Made by a program: the position numbers and the translations under genes
Part shown: in pieces, positions 1 to 5,468 of the stretch
Numbering within the stretch: the stretch's first letter is position 1
How the letters are laid out: each line of letters begins with the position of its first letter
DNA from: Lysobacteraceae bacterium
GTDB taxonomy: Bacteria > Pseudomonadota > Gammaproteobacteria > Xanthomonadales > Xanthomonadaceae
Length of the DNA: 5,480 bases
Direction: 5' to 3'
NCBI GenBank assembly: GCA_017990865.1
Contig: JAGNNB010000232.1
Location: 1 to 5,480, forward strand
Notes under the pieces: generated by a model
Seen by the model: the letters and a program-made list of their open reading frames with translations, nothing else
Databases searched by the model: none
What the model was told of the DNA's origin: nothing

Positions 1-78
1 TATGAGCCTGCTGATCCGTCGTACGAGTCATGGTTCTCCGACATCGAACGCTTCGCTTGGCCCAAGAGCGTTCGCTAG
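1..78 (+). CDS. C-terminal tail of an unrecognised upstream gene (partial)
   Basis: Frame 1 is open from the window edge to a TAG at 76-78, giving 25 residues. The tail ends FSDIERFAWPKSVR and carries a natural mix of aromatic, acidic and basic residues (YEPADPSYESW near its start). The other two forward frames here are rich in arginine and serine and read like shadows. I do not recognise the family from so short a piece. It does not resemble the C-terminus of RtcB as I know it, which would have been the expected partner of the next gene. It stops 44 bases before the rtcA start, so the two could share a transcript, although a separate promoter is also visible in this stretch. Confidence is limited by the shortness of the fragment. 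Confidence 0.4.
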   Translation, partial: YEPADPSYESWFSDIERFAWPKSVR

Positions 79-87
79 GCATTTCGC

Positions 88-116
88 TTGGCGATCGAAC
101 GCACGCATCCTATTCT
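88..116 (+). promoter_or_regulatory. Candidate sigma-70 promoter for a leaderless rtcA mRNA
   Basis: TTGGCG at 88-93 (4 of 6 to TTGACA) and TATTCT at 111-116 (4 of 6 to TATAAT, with the important T1, A2 and T6 kept) are separated by exactly 17 bases. The rtcA ATG at 123 begins seven bases after the -10 element, where transcription would be expected to start. The sequence just before the ATG (GACCCC) has no Shine-Dalgarno match, which agrees with a leaderless message. The arrangement is seen directly; promoter activity is inferred. Confidence 0.45.
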
Positions 117-122
117 GACCCC

Positions 123-1142
123 ATGAAGACCATCGAACTCGACGGCTCCGCCGGTGGCGGACAACTGCTGCGCACCGCGCTCAGCCTCAGCCTGTGCACC
201 GGCACGGGCTTCACGATGACGCGCATTCGCGCCAAACGCGCGAAGCCGGGCTTGATGCGCCAGCATTTGACCGCGGTGAACGCCGCGGCGCGGATCGGTA
301 ACGCCTACACCGAAGGCGCGGAACTCGGTGCGACGAGTTTGCGATTCGAGCCCGGCCCGGTGGTGCCCGGCGAGTATGCGTTCGCCACCGGCAGCGCCGG
401 TTCGGCGACGCTGGTGCTGCAGACGGTGCTGCCGCCGCTGTGGCGCTGCGAGGCACCGTCGCGTCTACGTTTGGAAGGCGGCACGCACAATCCGCTGGCG
501 CCGAGCGCGGACTTCATCGCCGACACCTATTTGCCGACGTTGGCGAAATTCGGCGTCGACGCTTCGATCGGGGTCGAGCGGCCCGGATTCTTCCCGGCCG
601 GCGGCGGCATTCTGCACGTCGCGGTGTCGCCCGCGCCGACGCTTCGCCATGTCGAATGCGTCGAACGCGGGGCGCTCGAATCCATCGAGGCGACGGCGAT
701 GCTCTCGGGGTTGTCGTCGAGCATCGGCGCGCGCGAGTTGAAGGTCCTCGGCGAGCGTTTCGATCTGGGCCAGAACGCGCTGCATCTGCGACAAACGCGG
801 CCGAGTCTGGGGCCGGGCAACGCGCTGCTGTTGCGCGTGCGCCACGCTGAGCACGTCGAAACCTTCACCGGACACGGCGAGCGCGGATTGTCGGCCGAGC
901 GCGTCGCGGAGCGCTTGGCGGACGAAGCGAAGGCATACCTGAACAGTCCCGCCTGCGTCGGCGAGCATTTGTCCGATCAATTGCTGTTGCCGATGGCGTT
1001 GGCGGGCAGCGGCGCGTTCACCACCGCCGCGATCAGCGAGCATCTGCACAGCAACGCGCGGTTGATCGAGAAGTTTCTGGCTGTGGAGATCGATTGTCGA
1101 CAGATCGCGACGGACCTGTGGCGCGTGAGCGTGCTGACGTAA
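123..1142 (+). CDS. rtcA: RNA 3'-terminal phosphate cyclase RtcA
   Basis: RtcA uses ATP to turn an RNA 3'-phosphate into a 2',3'-cyclic phosphate through an enzyme-AMP intermediate, and acts in the cytoplasm in RNA repair or end processing. The 339-residue product matches the usual bacterial length. Visible landmarks are LDG plus GGGQLLRTALSLS (residues 6-23), the basic segment RAKRAKPGLMRQHLTAV (36-52), GSAGS followed by LVLQTVLPPLW, GGTHNPLAPSADF, GFFPAGGG, SDQLLLPMALAGSG (284-297), and the C-terminal HLHSNARLIEKF. His309 of that last motif is the position of the adenylylated histidine in the E. coli enzyme. I chose the ATG at 123 because homologues begin just before the LDG motif; the reading frame is open back to an ATG at 30, but that extension is not protein-like. 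One oddity is that the family's GEGGGQ reads SAGGGQ here, without the Glu. No rtcB or rtcR is visible in the window. Confidence 0.96.
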   Translation: MKTIELDGSAGGGQLLRTALSLSLCTGTGFTMTRIRAKRAKPGLMRQHLTAVNAAARIGNAYTEGAELGATSLRFEPGPVVPGEYAFATGSAGSATLVLQTVLPPLWRCEAPSRLRLEGGTHNPLAPSADFIADTYLPTLAKFGVDASIGVERPGFFPAGGGILHVAVSPAPTLRHVECVERGALESIEATAMLSGLSSSIGARELKVLGERFDLGQNALHLRQTRPSLGPGNALLLRVRHAEHVETFTGHGERGLSAERVAERLADEAKAYLNSPACVGEHLSDQLLLPMALAGSGAFTTAAISEHLHSNARLIEKFLAVEIDCRQIATDLWRVSVLT

Positions 1143-1178
1143 TCCGCGGGGTCAACGCGAAACGAGAGCGGCGATGAA

Positions 1179-1198
1179 CGGCGCGCGCATGCGCGCCG
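1179..1198 (+). terminator. GC-rich hairpin downstream of rtcA, possible weak terminator
   Basis: CGGCGCGC (1179-1186) and GCGCGCCG (1191-1198) pair perfectly over 8 bases around a GCAT loop. It lies 37 bases after the rtcA stop and 89 bases before the next start. No T-run follows (the next bases are CTTCCGTTCGC), so it is not a standard intrinsic terminator. It may slow transcription, protect the rtcA 3' end, or simply reflect local GC/CG repetition. The rest of the 1143-1287 gap shows no clear gene or promoter. Confidence 0.3.
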
Positions 1199-1287
1199 CT
1201 TCCGTTCGCGAGTGCTACGCTTCGGTGCCACGAACGCCGCCGACCGCGACGGATTGGCCGCACCGATTTCCTTCGAGAGAGCCCGCC

Positions 1288-1746
1288 ATGACCGACACCA
1301 CTGGAACCGTCCGCTTTCATCGCGTCCTGCGCGCGCCGCCGGAGCGCGTCTATCGCGCCTTTCTCGACCCGAGCGCGCTGGCCAAATGGTTGCCGCCCCA
1401 CGGCTTCGTCTGCAGCGTGCAGCGACTGGACGCGCGCGTCGGGGGCGATTTTCGGATGACCTTCACCAATTTCGGCGCAAGCGCAGGCCATAGTTTCGGC
1501 GGCACGTACCTCGAACTCGTCCCGAACGAACGCATTCGCTACACGGACACCTTCGACGATCCGAATCTTCCCGGCGAAATGCAGACCATCGTCGAACTGC
1601 GGCCGGTGCTGTGCGGCACCGAATTGCGTATCGAGCAATCGGGCATTCCAGCGGCGATCCCGACCGAGATGTGCTGTCTTGGTTGGCAGGAATCGTTGCA
1701 GTTGTTGGCGTTGTTGGTCGAACCCGAAATTCCCGCCGGGTCTTGA
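1288..1746 (+). CDS. AHSA1/SRPBCC-family (START-like) protein
   Basis: A 152-residue protein of the AHSA1 branch of the SRPBCC fold, a helix-grip barrel that holds hydrophobic ligands or, in Aha1, binds Hsp90. Family marks are the early strand VRFHRVLRAPPERVYRAFLDP (residues 8-28), the helix with ALAKWLPP (Trp34), the GGDFRMTF strand, GTYLELVPNERI, and the C-terminal helix with GWQESLQLLALLVEP (near residues 131-145). Length is typical of a single-domain member; no signal peptide or membrane segment is seen. I chose the ATG at 1288 because GAGAG lies 7-8 bases upstream and homology starts at residue 8; an in-frame ATG at 1174 sits inside the preceding hairpin region and gives an implausible extension. 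It ends 33 bases before the DUF1428 gene, so the two are probably co-transcribed. The ligand cannot be told from sequence. Confidence 0.92.
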   Translation: MTDTTGTVRFHRVLRAPPERVYRAFLDPSALAKWLPPHGFVCSVQRLDARVGGDFRMTFTNFGASAGHSFGGTYLELVPNERIRYTDTFDDPNLPGEMQTIVELRPVLCGTELRIEQSGIPAAIPTEMCCLGWQESLQLLALLVEPEIPAGS

Positions 1747-1765
1747 TCCCGGCGCCGTTCACCCC

Positions 1766-1772
1766 AGAGGAG
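1766..1772 (+). promoter_or_regulatory. Strong ribosome binding site of the DUF1428 gene
   Basis: AGAGGAG ends seven bases before the ATG at 1780. It is the only clear full-strength Shine-Dalgarno sequence in the window, and it contrasts with the SD-less starts of rtcA and the WYL regulator. It suggests that the second gene of this pair is translated independently of the first. Confidence 0.75.
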
Positions 1773-1779
1773 ACATCGC

Positions 1780-2136
1780 ATGGCCTATGTCGACGGTTTC
1801 GTCGTTCCGGTTCCGAAGAAGAACCTGGACGCGTATCGCAAGCTGGCGCGCAAAGCCGGCAAAATTTGGAAAGAGTACGGCGCGCTGGAGTATGTCGAAT
1901 GCGTCGAGGACGACGTCAAACCCGGGAAGTACACCTCGTTTCCGCAAGCGGTGAAACTCAAGCCGGGCGAAGTGGTGGTGTTTTCGTGGATCGTCTATAA
2001 AACGCGGGCGCAGCGCGACAGGATCAACGCCAAAGTGATGGCCGACCCGCGCCTCGCCTCGATGGACCCGAAAAGCATGCCGTTCGACGGCAAACGTATG
2101 TTTTGGGGTGGGTTCAAAACGATCGTGACGATGTAA
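1780..2136 (+). CDS. DUF1428 family protein (E. coli YbaA-like)
   Basis: This 118-residue protein is a close match in layout to E. coli YbaA (DUF1428), a small cytoplasmic protein of the dimeric alpha-beta barrel type with no established reaction. It opens with YVDGFVVPVPKKNLDAY, continues with YGALEYVECVEDDV and VVVFSWIVYKTRAQRD, and closes with the hallmark SMPFDGKRMFWGGF (residues 99-112). The start is well fixed: a strong Shine-Dalgarno sequence AGAGGAG at 1766-1772 lies seven bases before the ATG. The gene is the second of a probable two-gene unit with the AHSA1 protein and is followed by a strong hairpin at 2210-2246. Both partners are small barrel proteins with internal pockets, which suggests a shared small-molecule or stress role, but this is inference only. 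Confidence 0.95.
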   Translation: MAYVDGFVVPVPKKNLDAYRKLARKAGKIWKEYGALEYVECVEDDVKPGKYTSFPQAVKLKPGEVVVFSWIVYKTRAQRDRINAKVMADPRLASMDPKSMPFDGKRMFWGGFKTIVTM

Positions 2137-2209
2137 ACCTGTCGCGACGCCCCCGAGATCGTTTGCGCACGAGCGCACGCCTCGCCTCTTGGCCCGGGAG
2201 GCCTTCGCC

Positions 2210-2246
2210 TGCGAGGGCCGGGAACGAAACCCGGCCCCTCGCATTT
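2210..2246 (+). terminator. Hairpin terminator after the AHSA1-DUF1428 unit
   Basis: The left arm at 2210-2222 (TGCGAGGGCCGGG) pairs with 2230-2243 over 13 base pairs, with one bulged C and a seven-base AACGAAA loop, followed by TTT at 2244-2246. It lies 73 bases after the DUF1428 stop. The stem is very stable but the T-run is short, so termination is likely but perhaps incomplete. The 5' part of the left arm could instead pair with GCCTCGC at 2179-2185, giving an alternative fold. Confidence 0.6.
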
Positions 2247-2319
2247 GAGGGCGGATTCACATTCGCTTGCCAGACTCTCCCTTCCCCCACGAAAAGGACG
2301 CTGCGAGCCCGCACGACGC

Positions 2320-2363
2320 CCCGCTCCTCGACCGCGGTCGAGAGGTGCCGGGATCCGAGCGGG
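2320..2363 (+). promoter_or_regulatory. Palindrome within a larger stem in the response-regulator leader
   Basis: CTCGACCGCGGTCGAG at 2327-2342 is a perfect 16-base palindrome. Directly outside it, CCCGCTC (2320-2326) pairs with GAGCGGG (2357-2363), leaving 2343-2356 unpaired on one side. The element ends 25 bases before the response-regulator start. It could be a protein operator, for instance for autoregulation, or a structured 5' leader. The rest of the 2247-2388 gap shows no gene, and I found no convincing -10/-35 pair there. Confidence 0.4.
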
Positions 2364-2388
2364 CACGCATTCGCGATACGCACCGGAT

Positions 2389-3081
2389 ATGACCCGCGAA
2401 TCTCTCCGTATTCTCCTCGTCGAAGATAACCACGCGCTGCGCGAAGGCATGGCCGCCTTGCTCGAATCGCACGGGCATCGCACCGACTTCGCCCTCGATG
2501 GCCGCAGCGGCCTGCAGCTGGCGCTCGGCGACCCGCCGCCCGATGTGGTGGTGCTCGATCTCAACCTGCCCGGCATGGACGGGCTGCGCGTTTGCGAAGC
2601 GCTGCGCGAACGCGCCGACCGGCACATCCCGGTGCTGATGCTGACCGCGCGCGACACGCTGCAGGACAAGTTGCGCGGTTTCGACGTGGGCGCCGACGAT
2701 TACCTGGTGAAGCCGTTCGCCGGCGAAGAACTGCTGGCGCGTTGCCTCGCCCTGTCTCGGCGCCACCGCAGCGGCGAAAGCCATCAACTGCATGTGGGCT
2801 CGTTGACCATCGACCGCCGCGCCGGTACCGTCGTTCGCCACGGGCAACGGCTCGAACTGCAACAGATGTCCTATCGCATCCTGCTCATCCTCGCCGAAGC
2901 GTGGCCGCGGACCTTGACCCGCTCGGAATTGATCCAGCGCCTGTGGGGCGATGAAGCGCCGCCTTCGGACCCGCTGCGCTCGCATTTGTATCTGCTGCGG
3001 CAAACGTTGGATCGCCCGTTTCCAAAAGCCATGCTGCTCACAGTTCACGGCGTCGGCTTCAAGTTGGACGGCGAGGCGTGA
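2389..3081 (+). CDS. OmpR/PhoB-type response regulator
   Basis: A 230-residue cytoplasmic transcription factor switched by phosphorylation from its partner kinase. The receiver domain (about 5-118) has the acidic pair Glu12-Asp13, the phospho-acceptor Asp57 in VLDLNLPGMDG, Thr86 in LMLTARD and Lys108 in LVKPF, so all catalytic positions are intact. The C-terminal winged helix (about 133-228) has a variant recognition region, SELIQRLWGDEAPPSD followed by LRSHLYLLRQTLDRPF, and ends LLTVHGVGFKL. From memory this variant belongs to an OmpR subtype common in Pseudomonas and xanthomonads. I chose the ATG at 2389 because the receiver begins at residue 7 and the upstream extension to 2245 crosses the leader palindrome and terminator. 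No good Shine-Dalgarno sequence precedes it. The stop overlaps the kinase start by four bases. The target genes and signal are unknown. Confidence 0.95.
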   Translation: MTRESLRILLVEDNHALREGMAALLESHGHRTDFALDGRSGLQLALGDPPPDVVVLDLNLPGMDGLRVCEALRERADRHIPVLMLTARDTLQDKLRGFDVGADDYLVKPFAGEELLARCLALSRRHRSGESHQLHVGSLTIDRRAGTVVRHGQRLELQQMSYRILLILAEAWPRTLTRSELIQRLWGDEAPPSDPLRSHLYLLRQTLDRPFPKAMLLTVHGVGFKLDGEA

Positions 3082-4355
3082 TCGCGATACGGCGAGGGCT
3101 GCAGCGGCAAATCATGCTGGTCTTCGCCGGGTTCACCTTTTTGGTGACGCTGTTGTTCGCGCTGTACGCCGTGGCCTTCGTCTACACCGTCGAAGACCAT
3201 TTCCTGATGTCGCAAATGGTCGAGGAATCCGCCTACCTCAAACGCGTGCGCGCCGACACCGGTGCGTGGCCGGCGCCGCGCAACAGATCGATGCGCGTGT
3301 ACACCGACACCGTCGACATGCCCAGTGTCGTGCGCGATGGCTTGCGGCAGGAACCGAGTCGGCGGAAATTTTCGAGCCGCGACGGTCGTTCGTTCCGTTT
3401 GTTGCCGATTTCCGAAGGCACCGTGCAATCGTGGTTGTTGTACGAAGTGAGCGAACGGTCGGTGGTGCGGCCCATCCGCGGCCAGATCTTCCTTTTCCTC
3501 GGCTGGTCGGGCCTCGTCGCTTTGGTCGTGTCCTTGATTCTCGGCGCTTGGCTCGCGCAACGCATCAGCGCGCCGCTGTCGCGGTTGGCGGACGCGGTGG
3601 AACGCATGCAGCCGAACGATTTGCCGGAGCGGCTTCACACCGGCATAAGCAACGACGAAGTGGGCGTGCTGGCGCGCGGTTTGGAACAACTGATTCGCCG
3701 CATTCGCGCCTTCATCGCGCGGGAACAAGAATTCACCCGCGACGCCAGCCACGAATTACGCACGCCGTTGGCCGTGATTCGCATGGCCGGCGAACGCTTA
3801 TCCGCCGAACCCGGCCTGAGCGATGTCGCGCGCAATCAACTGGATAACGTTCTGCAATCGGCCGCGCAGCTCGAACAGACGGTGACGACGCTGCTCGCGC
3901 TCGCGCGCGAACAAATGCTCGAAGCCGGCGCGGAGCGCACGCGACTGCTGCCGGTGATCGAACGGGTGATCATCGAACAATCGCCTTTGATCGGCGATCG
4001 CCCGATCGTCGTGGAGGTCGATGTGCCCGAGACCTTCTCGTTTCCCAAGCCGATCGGCGTACTGCATATCTTGTTGTCGAATCTGATCGGCAACGCATTC
4101 GCGCACACCGCGCGCGGCGAAGTTTGGATCGATGTCGAGGACGACCGCTTGCGGATCGCCAATCACGGCGTCGCGTTCGATCCGAATATGCCCGCCGAAA
4201 TCGGACGACCGTTTCGCAAGCGCGAAGGCAGCGCCGGCTTCGGGCTCGGCTTGGCGATCGTCAAACGTTTATGCGATCGCTACGCCATCGAGATGCGGAT
4301 CGATCACGACGAAACCGGCACCGTGGCGAGCATCCGCTGCGAAGCGGTCGACTGA
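3078..4355 (+). CDS. Membrane sensor histidine kinase, partner of the response regulator
   Basis: A 425-residue inner-membrane kinase. Membrane segments lie near residues 12-36 and 137-160, and bracket a periplasmic sensor region of about 100 residues with no recognisable fold. HAMP follows (about 160-212), then HisKA with phospho-acceptor His225 in ASHELRTPL, and an HATPase_c domain (about 323-425) with N-box Asn339 (SNLIGNAFAHT) and the G2 box GFGLGLAIV (387-395). The G1 box reads IANHG with Asn362 where DxG is usual. The GTG start at 3078 overlaps the regulator stop (GTGA), so the two are translationally coupled. An ATG at 3114 would remove the basic residues before the first membrane segment and is less likely. 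It presumably phosphorylates Asp57 of the upstream regulator. The short periplasmic domain points to an envelope or periplasmic signal, but I cannot name it. Confidence 0.95.
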   Translation: MIAIRRGLQRQIMLVFAGFTFLVTLLFALYAVAFVYTVEDHFLMSQMVEESAYLKRVRADTGAWPAPRNRSMRVYTDTVDMPSVVRDGLRQEPSRRKFSSRDGRSFRLLPISEGTVQSWLLYEVSERSVVRPIRGQIFLFLGWSGLVALVVSLILGAWLAQRISAPLSRLADAVERMQPNDLPERLHTGISNDEVGVLARGLEQLIRRIRAFIAREQEFTRDASHELRTPLAVIRMAGERLSAEPGLSDVARNQLDNVLQSAAQLEQTVTTLLALAREQMLEAGAERTRLLPVIERVIIEQSPLIGDRPIVVEVDVPETFSFPKPIGVLHILLSNLIGNAFAHTARGEVWIDVEDDRLRIANHGVAFDPNMPAEIGRPFRKREGSAGFGLGLAIVKRLCDRYAIEMRIDHDETGTVASIRCEAVD

Positions 4356-4357
4356 GG

Positions 4358-4373
4358 TTCGCGGCTTCGCGAA
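4358..4373 (+). terminator. Small hairpin just after the histidine kinase
   Basis: TTCGCG (4358-4363) and CGCGAA (4368-4373) form a 6-bp stem with a four-base GCTT loop, two bases after the kinase stop. It is followed by TATCTCTATA, which is only modestly T-rich. It may be a weak terminator for the two-component operon, possibly helped by the second hairpin at 4394-4420. Confidence 0.35.
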
Positions 4374-4385
4374 TATCTCTATAGG

Positions 4386-4420
4386 AAAATTCAACGCACG
4401 ATTCTGCGCCGACCGTGCGT
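4386..4420 (-). terminator. Intrinsic terminator of the WYL regulator gene
   Basis: Read on the - strand, ACGCACG (4420-4414) pairs with CGTGCGT (4400-4394) across a 13-base loop. It is followed by TGAATTTTCC, which supplies a T-run at 4389-4386. It starts four bases past the regulator's stop codon. This is a reasonable terminator for the convergent - strand gene. Read on the + strand, the same stem lacks a T-run. Confidence 0.5.
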
Positions 4421-4423
4421 CGC

Positions 4424-5431
4424 TTATTCCTCGCCGTGAACCGCCAACACACCGCGCGCCAATTCGATCGTGCGTCGACGCAATTCCAGCGGTTCCATCA
4501 CCCGCACCTGATCGCCGAACGAGAGCCATTGGCGCGCGCCGTGTTCGACCGATTCGATCGCCACCCAGTATTCCCGCCAGCCGGGCGTCGCGGCGGCGTC
4601 GTGCACCGGCGCCGCTTTCATCCGTAAATTCGCCAACCACGTTTCGCCTTGCTCGGTCAGCGCAACGCGCGCGCGCGAACGCGCTAGATCGGCCTCGAAG
4701 CGCGCCAGCGATTCGCGCCAATACGCGGTCAAATCGAAATCCTTCGGGCGCTTGAACGTGGGCCCGAGCGACTCGAACGCCAAAATATTGGCGATGCGAT
4801 AGGTCGCGATCTTGGCCGTTGCCATCTTGATCTTCGCATTCTTCGTCTTCGAAGATTTGGTGGAATCGACCGATCGCGCCACCAGATACCACGCGCCGCC
4901 TTTGAGCACGACGCCCAACGGCTCCACCTCGTGCGAACGCGAGCGCTCCCAACTGCGGTAGCGAATCGCGATGCGACGGCCGCTCCACACCGCATCGACC
5001 ACTTCGCGAAGAAACTCGGGCGTTTCCTGCTGCCGGTACCAATCGTTGGGATCGATCAACAAACGTTCCAACACCCGCGAAGCGCGATCGCGCCATTCCG
5101 CGGGCAAGCCGGCCACCACTTTCGTTCGCGACGACAAGGCCGCGGCACCGAGCCCCAGTTCCGCCGCGGGGCCGGGCAAGCCGGCGAGGAACAGCGCCTG
5201 CGTTTCGTCGGCGGTCAAGCCGGTGAGCTGCGTGCTCCAGCCCTCGCGCAAGCGATAACCGCCGTTGCGTCCGCGTTCGCCCCACACCGGCACTCCCGCC
5301 GCGGAAAGCCGGTCGATATCGCGCAGAATCGTGCGCTCGGAAACTTCCAATGCTTGCGCCAACGCGACCGAGGTCATGCCGTTGCGCGCCTGCAACATCA
5401 TCAGAATCGACAGCAGACGGCTCGAATTCAT
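4424..5431 (-). CDS. YafY-type HTH and WYL-domain transcriptional regulator
   Basis: A 335-residue cytoplasmic DNA-binding regulator. The N-terminal winged helix (about 1-60) reads SSRLLSILMMLQARNGMTS and then EVSERTILRDIDRLSAAGVPVWGERGRNGGYRL, the classic DeoR/HTH_11 layout of this family. The WYL domain (about 140-215) keeps its naming residues as Trp181-Tyr182-Leu183 within GGAWYLVAR, and a WCX-like C-terminal region follows (about 245-330). WYL domains are thought to sense small molecules or nucleic-acid ligands. The ATG at 5431 fits where homologues begin; no Shine-Dalgarno sequence is present. Odd feature: residues 192-207 form a lysine-rich stretch with seven Lys between VARSVDS and the IATYRIANIL strand, longer than family members usually show. 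The gene faces the two-component operon, and its promoter contains a perfect inverted repeat that is a likely autoregulatory operator. Regulated partners may lie divergently beyond the right edge. Confidence 0.93.
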   Translation of the reverse strand: MNSSRLLSILMMLQARNGMTSVALAQALEVSERTILRDIDRLSAAGVPVWGERGRNGGYRLREGWSTQLTGLTADETQALFLAGLPGPAAELGLGAAALSSRTKVVAGLPAEWRDRASRVLERLLIDPNDWYRQQETPEFLREVVDAVWSGRRIAIRYRSWERSRSHEVEPLGVVLKGGAWYLVARSVDSTKSSKTKNAKIKMATAKIATYRIANILAFESLGPTFKRPKDFDLTAYWRESLARFEADLARSRARVALTEQGETWLANLRMKAAPVHDAAATPGWREYWVAIESVEHGARQWLSFGDQVRVMEPLELRRRTIELARGVLAVHGEE

Positions 5432-5439
5432 GGGGCGCG

Positions 5440-5468
5440 CTCATACACGACATGGCATGTCGTGTTTC
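5440..5468 (-). promoter_or_regulatory. Candidate promoter of the WYL regulator
   Basis: On the - strand, GAAACA (5468-5463, 3 of 6 to TTGACA) and TATGAG (5445-5440, 4 of 6 to TATAAT) are 17 bases apart. Transcription would start about two bases before the ATG at 5431, giving an almost leaderless mRNA, which matches the lack of a Shine-Dalgarno sequence. The match is weak on its own. It gains weight because the inverted repeat at 5445-5465 fills the spacer. Confidence 0.35.
5445..5465. promoter_or_regulatory. Perfect inverted repeat, probable regulator operator
   Basis: ACACGACATG at 5445-5454 and CATGTCGTGT at 5456-5465 are exact reverse complements around one central G. The repeat ends 13 bases from the WYL regulator's start codon and covers the spacer of its candidate promoter. 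A bound dimer there would block RNA polymerase. The half-site size and position fit a winged-helix dimer operator, most simply for the adjacent regulator itself; the identity of the bound protein is inferred. Confidence 0.7.

Noticed and set aside
30..122. N-terminal extension of RtcA to the ATG at 30
   Set aside because: The extra 31 residues match no part of the RtcA family, overlap the candidate promoter and the tail of the upstream gene, and have no ribosome binding site.
2245..2388. N-terminal extension of the response regulator to an ATG at 2245
   Set aside because: It would begin inside the terminator hairpin and run through the palindrome, adding a basic, Pro/Arg-rich segment not found in OmpR-type regulators.
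2951..3847. 298-codon + strand open frame across the response regulator and kinase junction
   Set aside because: Its product is extremely Arg-rich and lies within two fully recognisable genes in other frames; it is a product of high GC content.
3993..4280. GCGATCGC octamers resembling the cyanobacterial HIP1 repeat (3994-4001 and 4273-4280)
   Set aside because: Both copies lie inside the kinase coding region and follow from frequent GAT, ATC and CGC/CGA codons in a GC-rich genome; two copies do not show a repeat family.
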